Notes under the pieces: generated by a model | What the model saw: only the letters and a program-made list of their open reading frames with translations | The model's database searches: none | Told to the model about the DNA's origin: nothing | Part shown: piece after piece, positions 50,596 through 59,430 of the stretch | Layout: each line of letters starts with the position of its first letter | Position numbering within the stretch: the first letter of the stretch is position 1 | NCBI GenBank assembly: GCA_910584165.1 | Contig: CAJTZU010000001.1 | Span: 248,001-312,000, forward strand | DNA: 64,000 bases | DNA from: an uncultured Bacilli bacterium | GTDB taxonomy: Bacteria; Bacillota_I; Bacilli_A; RF39; UBA660 | Direction: 5' to 3' | Program-made: the position numbers and the translations under genes

Positions 50596-52958
50596 AATTT
50601 TGCATTAAATTTTTTCTCTATATCTGCAATCACTTTTTCAAATACAACAGTCACTTCCTCATCACTAAGTGTTCTAGTAGAATCCGAGAATGTTAAAGAG
50701 AATGCGATTGATTTTTCATCTTTCTCTACATTTTCTCCTACATAAACATCAAAAATAGAAATATCCGTAAGTAATCTTCCACCTGATTTTCTAATTTGGT
50801 TAACAAGTTCTACTGCTTCTAATTCTTTTTTAACAGCAAACGCGAAATCTTTCTTAATCTCAGGATATTTTGATGCTTCTTTAAATTTAATTGGTTTAAT
50901 TTGTTTTTCATATAACTTTGTCATAGAAAGTTCAGCTACATAAATTTCATCTTTCTTATAACTTGGATGAACACGTCCAATCACTCCTATTGGCTCTTTA
51001 TCTAATTTGATAACTGCACTCATACCTGGATGCATTTCAGGCAATGTACTTTTTTCGAATGTATAACAATTTTTAAATCCTAGATAATCTAATAAATTTT
51101 CAACAATTCCTTTTATTACATAAAAATCGCATTTTACTTTTATTCCTTGCCAATGATTTATCATGTAATTTCCTTCCATAAGAATCGCTACTTTACTTTC
51201 TTCTTTATAATCTTTTTGATAAGTCTTGGCAATTTCATATAGGAAGATATCTTCTACATGTCTTGCTTTATTATACTCATAAACATTTATTAAAGATGGT
51301 AATAAGCTTGTTCTTACTACTGATTTATCTACACTCATTGGATTAGGAAGAACAACTGCCTCTTCCTTATCATATCGGAATAATTCTGCCATTTTGGGAC
51401 TTACTAATGTATAATTTTTACTTTCATTTAATCCAAGCATTCTTAATCGTTTAGAGATTTGTTTACGAATAGCAACATCTCCTACATAAATACCACGTCT
51501 TGTTGGAACAACTGGTAAAGTAGAAACTAAATTATGATATCCATATAATCTTCCTATTTCTTCAGCAATATCATTGATATTAGGATCAATATCTAATCTT
51601 CTTCTTGGAATTGTTACTGTAAACGTATCTTTTTTAACTTGGAAAGGAAAATCTAAGCGTTTTAATTCTGTCTTTACATCTTCATCATTTAAAGTAATTC
51701 CTAGTAAAGTATTAATTTCTGAAGTTTTAAAAGTTACTACTTTTTCTTTCTTATCTACTTTATCATGTTTAATAACACCACTTAAAACTTTCGCATCTGC
51801 ATATTTTTCTAACAAATAACAAGCACGATTAATAGCAGCATCTGTATACTCATAACTTAATCCTTTTCCATAACGAATAGAGGCTTCACTTTTTAAGTTT
51901 AATCTAGAAGCAGTATAGCGAATACTTACAGCATCGAAAATAGCACTTTCAATTAAAATATCTTTTGTAGTCTCATCAACATCTGTATTTTCTCCACCCA
52001 TAACTCCAGCAATACAAACAGGTTTCTTTCCATCTGTAATAACAATATCACTAGACTTTAATATTCTCTGTTGTCCATCTAAAGTAATAATTTCTTCTTC
52101 CTCTTTAGCATCCCTTACTAGAATTTTATTTCCTAATTTGTTCTTATCAAAGAAATGAAGAGGTTGACCATATTCAAGCATAACATAATTAGAAATATCT
52201 ACTACATTATTAATAGGTCTCATTCCAGCAGAAATTAATCTCTGTTTAATAAATTCTGGTGATTCTTTAATAACCACATCTCGAACCATTTTAGCTGTAT
52301 AATATGGACATTTAGGAGTCTCTACTTTAATAGACATATAGTCTTTCACATTTTCTTTTATTTCTTTATAATCTGATGGTGGAAGTGTTACAGGTTTATT
52401 TAAAATACAAGCAATTTCATAAGCAAATCCAATATGATAATAACAATCATTATTACGATGTTTATGTACATCTAACTCATATAAAGTATCATCTGTACCA
52501 AGATAGATATTAGCATCACTACCTGGCTTTAAAGAAGAATTTACTTCCTCAATTCCTTTATTATAATTCTCTTCTGTTTTTTCTTCTACACCCAGTTCAA
52601 ATAAAGCACATAACATACCGTTTGATTCTTGACCCCTAATTTTTCCTGCTTTAATTTCAAAATTACCTGGTAAAATACATCCTGGAAGAGCAACAATAAC
52701 TTTTAAACCTTCCCTTACATTAGGGGCACCACAAACAATTTGAACATTCTTTCCACCAACATCTACTTGGCATACATGTAAGTGGTCACTATCAGGGTGA
52801 GCAATACAAGTCTTTACTTCCCCAATTACTAAGTTATCAATATGCTTAGAAATTACTTGCTCTACATTAACTCCTGCTTTCGTAACTTTAACAGCAAGTT
52901 CTTTTAAATCTTCTGATTCTATATCTACATAATCTTTTACCCAATTTAAACTAATCAT
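50583..52958 (-). CDS. pheT: Phenylalanyl-tRNA synthetase beta subunit
   Basis: The 791-residue beta subunit of the (alpha-beta)2 enzyme has an N-terminal OB-fold/EMAP-like domain (VIGEVKTCIAHPDSDHLHVC), B3/B4 editing region (MRPINNVVDISNYVMLEYGQPLH, given here in two parts by the motifs RPINNVVD and MLEYGQPLHFFD), the B5 region, the pseudo-catalytic core, and a C-terminal anticodon-binding FDX-ACB domain. Length is standard. It follows pheS by two bases in a T-box-controlled operon and ends in a strong terminator. Confidence 0.97.
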   Translation of the reverse strand: MISLNWVKDYVDIESEDLKELAVKVTKAGVNVEQVISKHIDNLVIGEVKTCIAHPDSDHLHVCQVDVGGKNVQIVCGAPNVREGLKVIVALPGCILPGNFEIKAGKIRGQESNGMLCALFELGVEEKTEENYNKGIEEVNSSLKPGSDANIYLGTDDTLYELDVHKHRNNDCYYHIGFAYEIACILNKPVTLPPSDYKEIKENVKDYMSIKVETPKCPYYTAKMVRDVVIKESPEFIKQRLISAGMRPINNVVDISNYVMLEYGQPLHFFDKNKLGNKILVRDAKEEEEIITLDGQQRILKSSDIVITDGKKPVCIAGVMGGENTDVDETTKDILIESAIFDAVSIRYTASRLNLKSEASIRYGKGLSYEYTDAAINRACYLLEKYADAKVLSGVIKHDKVDKKEKVVTFKTSEINTLLGITLNDEDVKTELKRLDFPFQVKKDTFTVTIPRRRLDIDPNINDIAEEIGRLYGYHNLVSTLPVVPTRRGIYVGDVAIRKQISKRLRMLGLNESKNYTLVSPKMAELFRYDKEEAVVLPNPMSVDKSVVRTSLLPSLINVYEYNKARHVEDIFLYEIAKTYQKDYKEESKVAILMEGNYMINHWQGIKVKCDFYVIKGIVENLLDYLGFKNCYTFEKSTLPEMHPGMSAVIKLDKEPIGVIGRVHPSYKKDEIYVAELSMTKLYEKQIKPIKFKEASKYPEIKKDFAFAVKKELEAVELVNQIRKSGGRLLTDISIFDVYVGENVEKDEKSIAFSLTFSDSTRTLSDEEVTVVFEKVIADIEKKFNAKLRNK

Positions 52959-52960
52959 GC

Positions 52961-54001
52961 TTACACTTCCCTTCTATCAAAAGTTTTAGATTCTCTTAAA
53001 TCTGTTTGATAAAATGTACGAATATCATTAATTCCATATTTTAGCATAGCTAATCTTTCTGCACCAAAGCCAAAAGCAAATCCTGACCAAACTGCTGGGT
53101 TATATCCACAATTTTTTAGTACATTTGGATGAACCATTCCTGCTCCACTAACTGTAATCCAGCCTGTATTTTTACATAAAGAGCATCCGCTACCCTTACA
53201 TACAAAACAACTAATATCGGTTTCTACAGAAGGTTCTGTAAATTGATAATAACTTGGGCGGAATCTAGTTTCACAATTTTCACCAAATAATTTTTTAGCA
53301 ATAACATCAAATGTTCCTTTTAAATCTGATAAACTAATATTTTTATCTACCAATAATCCTTCAATTTGCATAAATTGATGAGAATGAGTAGCATCATCGG
53401 CATCTCTTCTATAAGTTTTACCTGGGCAAATCATACGAATTGGTTTATCTCCTCCAGCTGCAATCATAGTTCTTGCTTGGACTGGTGAAGTTTGACTTCT
53501 AAGTAAAATTGTCTCATCTTCAATATAAAAAGTATCTTGAGCATCACGTGCTGGATGTCCTTTTGGAATATTTAGCAGTTCAAAATTATATTTATCTTCC
53601 TCTATCTCTGGACCATCTACCACATCATATCCCATAGACATAAATACTTCTTCTACTTCCTCAATAATACTTTCTAAAATATTAGGAGCACCTACTAAAG
53701 ATACCATAGCAGGTAGTGTAACATCAATATTTTCACTTGCTAATTTCTCGTTTAAAATTCTATCTTCTATTTCTTTTTTCTTCGTATCTATTACTTCTGT
53801 TGCCCTTGTTTTTGTTTTATTTAATTCTGCCCCAAAAGTTTTTTTCTCCTCTACTGATAATTCTGCAATCTTAGAAGAAAGCAAACTAATACTTCCTTTT
53901 TTCCCTAAATATTCTACTCTAATAGCATTTAACTCGTTACTATCTGTAACACCTTCTACTTTTTTTTCTAACTCTTTTAATATGGTTTCTAACTCTTTCA
54001 T
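52961..54001 (-). CDS. pheS: Phenylalanyl-tRNA synthetase alpha subunit
   Basis: The 346-residue catalytic alpha subunit has an N-terminal coiled coil, class II motif 2 TYRRDADDATHSHQFMQIEG, motif 3 GFGAERLAMLKYGI, and the phenylalanine pocket FTEPSVETDISCF. A zinc-like CFVCKGSGCSLCKNTGW insertion is visible, as in other Bacillota PheS. TAGGAGGG sets the ATG at 54001, overlapping the stop of the small leading gene (ATGA). It is expressed from the T-box leader, so it should be induced when tRNA-Phe is uncharged. Confidence 0.97.
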   Translation of the reverse strand: MKELETILKELEKKVEGVTDSNELNAIRVEYLGKKGSISLLSSKIAELSVEEKKTFGAELNKTKTRATEVIDTKKKEIEDRILNEKLASENIDVTLPAMVSLVGAPNILESIIEEVEEVFMSMGYDVVDGPEIEEDKYNFELLNIPKGHPARDAQDTFYIEDETILLRSQTSPVQARTMIAAGGDKPIRMICPGKTYRRDADDATHSHQFMQIEGLLVDKNISLSDLKGTFDVIAKKLFGENCETRFRPSYYQFTEPSVETDISCFVCKGSGCSLCKNTGWITVSGAGMVHPNVLKNCGYNPAVWSGFAFGFGAERLAMLKYGINDIRTFYQTDLRESKTFDRREV

Positions 54002-54363
54002 TTTATCCCTCCTACTTTCTTTACCTTCGGTAAACAATCTTCTAAACCTTCGACATCTTTCACAACATGACTAGCAATTGTAATTCCTTCTTTTTGTCTA
54101 ATACATCTTGTATTTTCATCTAAAATATCATAATAAAACATATCTCCACTATCATGAAATAGTAAAGTATGTCCACTTCTTTCTTTTCTCTCTTCTTCAA
54201 ACCTAGGTGAATCAATAAAATGATTAATTCTATAACCAACATATAAATGATTCATACCATAATGTTTGATGATGGAAAAAAGTTGTAATCTAGAAACTCC
54301 AGGAACAACTTGTGGATTCATAAAAAGCATTTTTAATAATTCCACATTCTCACTAATTTTCAT
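53998..54363 (-). CDS. Small unknown protein between the T-box and pheS
   Basis: The 121-residue protein starts MKISENVELLKMLFMNPQVV at the ATG at 54363 (AGAGGG upstream). It ends ATGA-coupled to pheS. It has motifs GVSRLQLFSIIKHYGMNHL and HTLLFHDSGDMFYYDILD but no family that I recognise. Because it lies after the T-box terminator and before pheS, it should be induced by uncharged tRNA-Phe along with pheST. The frame extends 14 codons upstream into the terminator region, which I do not accept. Confidence 0.75.
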   Translation of the reverse strand: MKISENVELLKMLFMNPQVVPGVSRLQLFSIIKHYGMNHLYVGYRINHFIDSPRFEEERKERSGHTLLFHDSGDMFYYDILDENTRCIRQKEGITIASHVVKDVEGLEDCLPKVKKVGGIK

Positions 54364-54386
54364 ATTTTTTAAACCCTCTTCTACAT

Positions 54387-54433
54387 AAAAAAGGCAGCAC
54401 CACATAAGGACGAACTTAGTCGTGGTACCACCT
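54387..54433 (-). terminator. T-box terminator hairpin
   Basis: Minus strand AGGTGGTACCAC pairs with GTGGTGCTGCCT, followed by six T. Its 5' arm holds the T-box, so antiterminator formation with uncharged tRNA excludes it. Confidence 0.88.
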
Positions 54434-54596
54434 TAATTTATTCATAAATTGAATCTCTAAGACTATAACGCGTCACCGTTATAAATTTTCTTTTATACTG
54501 CTAAAAAGTGAATTCATAAGGGCCTCATATTCATTTTCACCAACCATGAACTCTCTTTAATCCGCTTCCTTATTACTACTCTTTTATTATCGCTTT
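54387..54596 (-). ncRNA. T-box leader of the pheST operon
   Basis: A roughly 210-nt leader with the diagnostic T-box GGTGGTACCACG (54432-54421), followed by a terminator. The start of stem I lies near AAGGAAGCGG about 54570, and the AGAGA-type sequence AAAGAGAG follows. GAATTCACT (near 54508) would place a TTC phenylalanine specifier codon in stem I, consistent with the pheST genes downstream. It is a tRNA-sensing antitermination riboswitch. Its gene set has one extra member, a 121-residue unknown. The specifier position is inferred; the class is certain. Confidence 0.93.
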
Positions 54597-54612
54597 TTTT
54601 CGAAACAAATTT

Positions 54613-54641
54613 ATTATAACATGTATTTTTTAGCTTGTAAA
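54613..54641 (-). promoter_or_regulatory. Promoter of the T-box-pheST operon
   Basis: TTTACA (54641-54636), a 17-base spacer and consensus TATAAT (54618-54613) on the minus strand. It lies within the last codons of the upstream gene, whose stop is at 54614. Confidence 0.78.
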
Positions 54642-55591
54642 GATTTTTCTTTTTTCGCAAAATAAGATTCATCTAACTTTAAAAGGGTTAAATAAAGACC
54701 ATTCTCTAAATTAAATCGATTAATCCGCATTGCTTCGCTAGAAGAAATTCTTCTTTTTCTATTTCTTTCTACGAAACCGCTAAGATACCCAGGATAACAT
54801 TCTAATTCTAACATCATCCATAATATTTCTTCTATTGTTTTACTTGGAAAATAATCTACCAAATCATCAAAATTAAAATAAGAAGAACGAATAATTCTTT
54901 CATTTAATTTACGCAATTCTTCCGCAAGAGATTCTTCTGTAAAAATAGTATTTCTAGAGAAATGCGTAAAATCATCCATAAATCCACAAACACTTTCTAA
55001 TTGGTCTAAAGAAATATTTCTCTTTAAAGAAAAATAAAAAAACTTTGGATCAGTCTCAACAAGAAATCCTTCACCTACTTTTTTTAATGTTAAACCATAC
55101 ATTAAATCGTCATGAATCGTTTCTTGAATACTGCATAACCTAAGGAGCTCCCTAATATAATCACTACACTCTTCCCTAGGATTTCTTATTCTATCAAACA
55201 TCCATTTTAAAACTTCTCTCCTCCTTCCATGTGGAAAGGAAATGGTAATAGAAGTTCCTCTAAATAGTGCTCTTCCCTCGTGAATATGAACCTTCACTGG
55301 AAAATTCTTAAGTAATCCTGTACAAAGTTCATTTACCAAATCTTCTTTTTCTTTAGGCGCTGTAAAAGCAATATACCCATTTTTTTTATGACCTTTACAA
55401 CAAGCAAAAGTAGTAAGTTCCCTAGAGTTAAGTGCATAAAGAACATGCTCTAACAAAGAATTACTTTCACTATATTGTTTGCACTTCATTCTAAGTTCAT
55501 TTCGATTTTGATAGGTTAATAATGAAGCTTTCGTTCTCGTAGAAGTAACAAAAAAAGAGGTATTAAAAAGTTGTAATCTCATAATGTTCAT
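54614..55591 (-). CDS. Hypothetical protein (325 aa)
   Basis: The soluble, basic 325-residue protein includes TTFACCKGHKKNGYIAFTAP (a Cys-Cys-x-Gly-His patch), SITISFPHGRRREVLKWMFD and a charged C-terminus. No membrane helix or known domain was recognised. The start follows AAAGGA by nine bases, with the MBL-fold gene three bases upstream. It ends an operon of prmC-like, rnhB, DHH and MBL-fold genes. Its 3' end contains the pheST promoter. Confidence 0.75.
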   Translation of the reverse strand: MNIMRLQLFNTSFFVTSTRTKASLLTYQNRNELRMKCKQYSESNSLLEHVLYALNSRELTTFACCKGHKKNGYIAFTAPKEKEDLVNELCTGLLKNFPVKVHIHEGRALFRGTSITISFPHGRRREVLKWMFDRIRNPREECSDYIRELLRLCSIQETIHDDLMYGLTLKKVGEGFLVETDPKFFYFSLKRNISLDQLESVCGFMDDFTHFSRNTIFTEESLAEELRKLNERIIRSSYFNFDDLVDYFPSKTIEEILWMMLELECYPGYLSGFVERNRKRRISSSEAMRINRFNLENGLYLTLLKLDESYFAKKEKSLQAKKYML

Positions 55592-55594
55592 CTT

Positions 55595-56119
55595 TTATTT
55601 TCCTTTAAAATAAGCATTGTTTTCTATTTCATATCCTAAAATTGTAGAAGAACCATGACCTGGATAAATAGCAATATCAGCATCATAGTTTCTTATTTTT
55701 TTCAAGCTCTCTCGCATATCCTGCATACTACCCGTTGGAAAATCTGTTCTACCAATATTATTTTTAAATAAAAAATCACCTGTAAACATCATTTTTTCTT
55801 TCTTAAAATAAATACTAATAGAATCACTCTTATGACCTGGTGTATAAATTACTTCAAAATGAAAGGAGCCAATACAATGCACCCCTTCTTCTAAAGTAAA
55901 ATAATCATAGATAATATCCGCATCAAAATATTCTAAGGCACCTACATGGTCAGGATGATTATGAGTAATAATAATTCCTACAATAGTTTCATTATCCCCT
56001 ATTTGATTCATAATCTTTAAATATTCATCTCCTGGGTCAATAATTAAAACCTGATTGTCTTTTTTTAATAAATAACAATTTGTTCTTAAATAACCTACTT
56101 TTATTATATCTAATGTCAT
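55595..56119 (-). CDS. MBL-fold metallohydrolase (glyoxalase II-like)
   Basis: The 174-residue metallo-beta-lactamase-fold hydrolase has the zinc motif THNHPDHVGAL (HxHxDH), the next ligand in YTPGHKSDS, and FTGDFLFKNNIGRTD, with PGHG near the end. Size and the NIGRTDFP segment match the small glyoxalase II-like/YqgX group of Bacillota; the substrate is unknown. AAGGTG sets the ATG at 56119. It sits in a dense operon after the DHH phosphoesterase. Confidence 0.9.
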   Translation of the reverse strand: MTLDIIKVGYLRTNCYLLKKDNQVLIIDPGDEYLKIMNQIGDNETIVGIIITHNHPDHVGALEYFDADIIYDYFTLEEGVHCIGSFHFEVIYTPGHKSDSISIYFKKEKMMFTGDFLFKNNIGRTDFPTGSMQDMRESLKKIRNYDADIAIYPGHGSSTILGYEIENNAYFKGK

Positions 56120-56131
56120 ATTTAACACCTT

Positions 56132-57049
56132 CTATTTAAAAATGTAATCTATGATAGTTTCTTTTAGCCCTTCTGGAAGTGGAGAACCTGCTGCCAATTT
56201 ATGCCCATTTCCTCCATAGATAGCTACAAAATCAGCAACACTTATTTCTTCTTTCACTCCACGATAACTAATACTTCTATTCATATTAATGATAATGATA
56301 AAATCTACTTTATCTTGATAGAAATCTGCTAAAGCATTTCCTAAATCACTACGATAAAGTTCTGCAAAAACAATGCCCACAGGATGTCCTTGAATTTCTT
56401 TAAATATTATTTTTTCTTTTTGCTCTTCTATATAATCTAATACTCTTTTCTTTTCTACTTCGATTAACATAGTCTCTACTTCTGTAAAATAGAAAGTATC
56501 ATTTTCTACTAAAAATTTTACATAATTGGAAATATAACCATCTATACCATAATAACTAAGTAAAATAGGTAAATATCTAGCTTCTTCTACTTGAAACTTT
56601 TTCCACTCCCAAGTATCATTTAAACGAACTAAAGAAACCATATAAGAAACACTATTTTTAGCAATATTTCTATTTGGATAATTTTCTAACAAAAATTCAT
56701 AGTAAAGACTAGTTCCTGATTCATGAATTCCATTTCTTTCATCTACTACTTTAATAAAATCATAAGAATTAAGATGCATATTTCGATAATGATGGTCAAA
56801 AACTTGAATTTTATCTCGAATAGAACTTTTCTCAATTTCTTGTGCCATCTCTTCACTCATACATAAATCAGTAATGAATATTTTATCATAACTATCAAAA
56901 AAATGTTCCTCCATTTTCTCTTTTAGATAATTATCTAATTGAGTAACATGGAGTAAATGATACTCGAAATCTTTAAACGCTAACGTCGATAAAATAACGG
57001 GTGTAACCCCGTCAATATCTGAAATATCTGAAATTAAAAATATTTTCAT
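56132..57049 (-). CDS. DHH family phosphoesterase
   Basis: The 305-residue protein starts MKIFLISDISDIDGVTP (the N-terminal Asp motif) and has VFDHHYRNMH (the DHH motif) and a C-terminal DHHA1 region with YGGNGHKLAAGSPL. DHH proteins include oligoribonucleases, RecJ and c-di-AMP/pApA phosphodiesterases. This short form lacks GGDEF or PAS parts, so a NrnA-like or other role is open. The start at 57049 follows the rnhB stop by one base. Confidence 0.85.
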   Translation of the reverse strand: MKIFLISDISDIDGVTPVILSTLAFKDFEYHLLHVTQLDNYLKEKMEEHFFDSYDKIFITDLCMSEEMAQEIEKSSIRDKIQVFDHHYRNMHLNSYDFIKVVDERNGIHESGTSLYYEFLLENYPNRNIAKNSVSYMVSLVRLNDTWEWKKFQVEEARYLPILLSYYGIDGYISNYVKFLVENDTFYFTEVETMLIEVEKKRVLDYIEEQKEKIIFKEIQGHPVGIVFAELYRSDLGNALADFYQDKVDFIIIINMNRSISYRGVKEEISVADFVAIYGGNGHKLAAGSPLPEGLKETIIDYIFK

Positions 57050-57050
57050 T

Positions 57051-57668
57051 TTATACACTCTTTTCTAATACTTCTTTTACTGGTCCATAGCTTTTTCTAT
57101 AACCATCTATTAATCCGTATTGATGAATAGCTTCTACATGTTTCTTTGTAGGATATCCTTTATGAGAAGCATATCCATATTCTGGATATTTTTTATCTAA
57201 TTCAATCATCATACGATCACGAGTTACTTTTGCAATAACACTTGCAGCAGCGATACTAATGCTTTTCGCATCTCCTTTGATAATAGAAGTAGTTGGAATG
57301 TCTAGTTCTAGTGGCATCGCATCTATTAAAATATGTTCTAAAGAAATTTTCTTATTTACCTCATTAATTGCCCTTTTCATTGCTATTTTAGTAGCTTCAT
57401 AAATATTATACTCATCAATTTCTTCAGGACTACATTCCCCAATTCCATAAGCTATACAATTTTCTATAATATAGTCATAAAATTTTTCCCTTTTCTTTTC
57501 AGATAATTTTTTAGAATCTGTAAGTCCATCTAAAACAAAGTCTGGTGGTAAAACAACACAAGCAGTTACCACTGGTCCAATTAGAGGTCCACGACCTACT
57601 TCATCTACACCACCAATTATTTGAATACCTTTCGCATATAATTCCTTTTCATACATCCATAAATCCAT
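57051..57668 (-). CDS. rnhB: Ribonuclease HII
   Basis: The 205-residue enzyme cleaves RNA in RNA-DNA hybrids and at single ribonucleotides in DNA. It starts MDLWMYEKELYAKGIQIIGG and then has the metal motif GVDEVGRGPLIGPV, TDSKKLSEKKRE, ILIDAMP, and KGDAKSISIAAASVIAKVTRD. AGGGAG sets the ATG at 57668, one base after the upstream prmC-like stop. It is shorter than the common 250-residue Bacillus form but complete for the catalytic core. Confidence 0.95.
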   Translation of the reverse strand: MDLWMYEKELYAKGIQIIGGVDEVGRGPLIGPVVTACVVLPPDFVLDGLTDSKKLSEKKREKFYDYIIENCIAYGIGECSPEEIDEYNIYEATKIAMKRAINEVNKKISLEHILIDAMPLELDIPTTSIIKGDAKSISIAAASVIAKVTRDRMMIELDKKYPEYGYASHKGYPTKKHVEAIHQYGLIDGYRKSYGPVKEVLEKSV

Positions 57669-57669
57669 A

Positions 57670-58356
57670 TTATTTCTCCCTAACAAATAGAAATCTTTCT
57701 TTTCCGTTCATATCCTTCTCTATCCAAGCACGAGAATTTGGTAAATACTTTTTTACTTTCTCTAATAATCTTTTTCCTTGTAATTCTCCAATTTCTAAAG
57801 CTATTAAAAATTTTTCATTTAAGTGTTCCTTACAACTTGATAAAATAGCTTCATAACTAGCTAACCCTTCTGTCCCTGCGAAAAGCGCTAATACAGGAGT
57901 AGAATTTATTACACTAATAGAATCTAAATCGTAAGAAATATATGGAGGATTTGATACAATACAATCATATTTTCCAGTTAATGGTTTTAATAAATCACCT
58001 TCTAAAAAGATGACCGAAGCATCATTTTTAAGAGCATTTCTTTTCGCTATTTCTAACGCTTTTGGATTAATATCTACAGCTTCCACAGTACTTGTTATTT
58101 CCTTAGAAATAGCAATTCCAATACAGCCACTACCAGTTCCAATATCGGCAACTCTTGGATTTCGAAATTCATACAAATGAAACAACGTTTTGGAAACTAA
58201 TTCTTCTGTTTCTAAACTTGGTGTTAATACATTTAAATCCACTTCCATCGGGTATCCATAAAAATCAATTTCTGTTATAACCTTTTGAATAGGTTCTCCA
58301 CTTTCTAATCTATCTCTTTGCTCTTTCGATAATTGTCTTTTTAAATACTCATCCAC
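57670..58356 (-). CDS. PrmC/HemK-like protein-glutamine methyltransferase (paralogue 1)
   Basis: The 228-residue Rossmann methyltransferase has the SAM loop DIGTGSGCIGIA and the catalytic NPPY (IVSNPPYISYD) that binds the GGQ glutamine of release factors. The N-terminal helical domain is shortened, and the usual IPRPETEELV is TPSLETEELV, lacking the Arg. A second, more canonical copy lies beside prfA at 59396, so this one may have drifted to another target or be redundant. It starts at a GTG (58356) after AGGTGAT. It heads the rnhB operon. Confidence 0.88.
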   Translation of the reverse strand: MDEYLKRQLSKEQRDRLESGEPIQKVITEIDFYGYPMEVDLNVLTPSLETEELVSKTLFHLYEFRNPRVADIGTGSGCIGIAISKEITSTVEAVDINPKALEIAKRNALKNDASVIFLEGDLLKPLTGKYDCIVSNPPYISYDLDSISVINSTPVLALFAGTEGLASYEAILSSCKEHLNEKFLIALEIGELQGKRLLEKVKKYLPNSRAWIEKDMNGKERFLFVREK

Positions 58357-58398
58357 ATTATCACCTACTAATGTATTAATTATATCACAAATAAATCA

Positions 58399-58421
58399 TC
58401 AAAAAAAGGGATTATACCCCT
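58399..58421 (-). terminator. Intrinsic terminator of the ORF6N gene
   Basis: Minus strand AGGGG-TATAAT-CCCTT followed by a T-run, just past the stop at 58425. Confidence 0.8.
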
Positions 58422-58424
58422 AAT

Positions 58425-59312
58425 TTATAATGTTGCCACTTTATTTATTAATAAATCACACACCTCTATATCACTGATTAAAGTAATCGAAAATGTTTTA
58501 TAACCAATCCGATTAAGACTTGTCCCACAATGATATACTTCTTTATTATCTAGTATAAAATATCTATCATGAAATGTATTATCATAGATAACACTCAAAT
58601 TATGATACTGTTTATTATATTTTCTAATATCCTGATTCGTCAAAAGGTTGCTTTCCCTCGTTATTAAAGTTACTTCAACGTCTAATTTTTTAATAATATC
58701 TAATAGAGTAGTATCTGCATAAGCATCAATGACAATTAGTGTATGAGAAGCTCTTTTAAAAATTTCTTTTATCTTAGAATAGGCATCATAGATTTGTCCA
58801 TTAAAATATATTTCATTCACTTTTCTTTTTTCTTCAAAACTTTTGAATGCATCTTCTAAAGTAACAATTTTTTCATGATTTTCTAAAACCAAATTATTGA
58901 TATATTGTTGTTCTATCAAAGTATTAGAAATATATTTACGCATGGAAACAAAAGCATCCATTATCCTTATACTTATTTCTTCTGCAATCTCTGTTCTAAG
59001 TACAGTTGCAAGCATTGCAACGCCCTGCTCTGTAAATACATAAGGTAAATATTTTGAATACTTTCCCTGTTCTAATTCTAAGGTTTCAGATTGAAACCTT
59101 AGAATATCATAATATTCTTCTTTTGTTAATTGAAACATAAATCTTTCTGGAAAACGATTAATATGCCTTTTTACAGCTAAATTTATCGTTTTTGTTCCAT
59201 TTTTACATTCATAAAGATGTGCTAAATCTGAATCTAACATCACTTGTTTTCCTCTTACTTCATAGATTAAATTTTCAATACTAATATTTTCTTTCTCTAT
59301 TACTTCAGCCAT
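58425..59312 (-). CDS. ORF6N domain protein with C-terminal PLD-like domain
   Basis: The 295-residue protein has an N-terminal ORF6N (phage antirepressor-like) DNA-binding domain with YEVRGKQVMLDSDLAHLYE, AVKRHINRFPERFMFQL and FTEQGVAMLATVLR. A C-terminal ~130-residue part holds LIVIDAYADTTLLDII and HDRYFILDNKEVYHCGTSLN, like a single HxD/HxK phospholipase D-type half-site. Such proteins are common in mobile and accessory islands. It lies alone between two prmC paralogues with its own terminator. GGGGGG precedes the ATG. It might regulate or cleave DNA; target unknown. Confidence 0.88.
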   Translation of the reverse strand: MAEVIEKENISIENLIYEVRGKQVMLDSDLAHLYECKNGTKTINLAVKRHINRFPERFMFQLTKEEYYDILRFQSETLELEQGKYSKYLPYVFTEQGVAMLATVLRTEIAEEISIRIMDAFVSMRKYISNTLIEQQYINNLVLENHEKIVTLEDAFKSFEEKRKVNEIYFNGQIYDAYSKIKEIFKRASHTLIVIDAYADTTLLDIIKKLDVEVTLITRESNLLTNQDIRKYNKQYHNLSVIYDNTFHDRYFILDNKEVYHCGTSLNRIGYKTFSITLISDIEVCDLLINKVATL

Positions 59313-59382
59313 TTTCTTCCCCCCTGTCTAAATAATCTTACCATAAATAAAATCTTCTCTTTGTCGTTATATGTCGAAAAAT

Positions 59383-59430
59383 AAAAAAGATTAGACTATT
59401 TGTTTGTTATAAAAACAAATCTATCTAATC
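59383..59430 (-). terminator. Intrinsic terminator inside the 3' end of prmC
   Basis: GATTAGA and TCTAATC plus AAACAAAT and ATTTGTTT form a long, slightly bulged stem over the last codons of the gene, followed by six T on the minus strand. It separates the prfA-prmC unit from the ORF6N gene. Confidence 0.82.
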
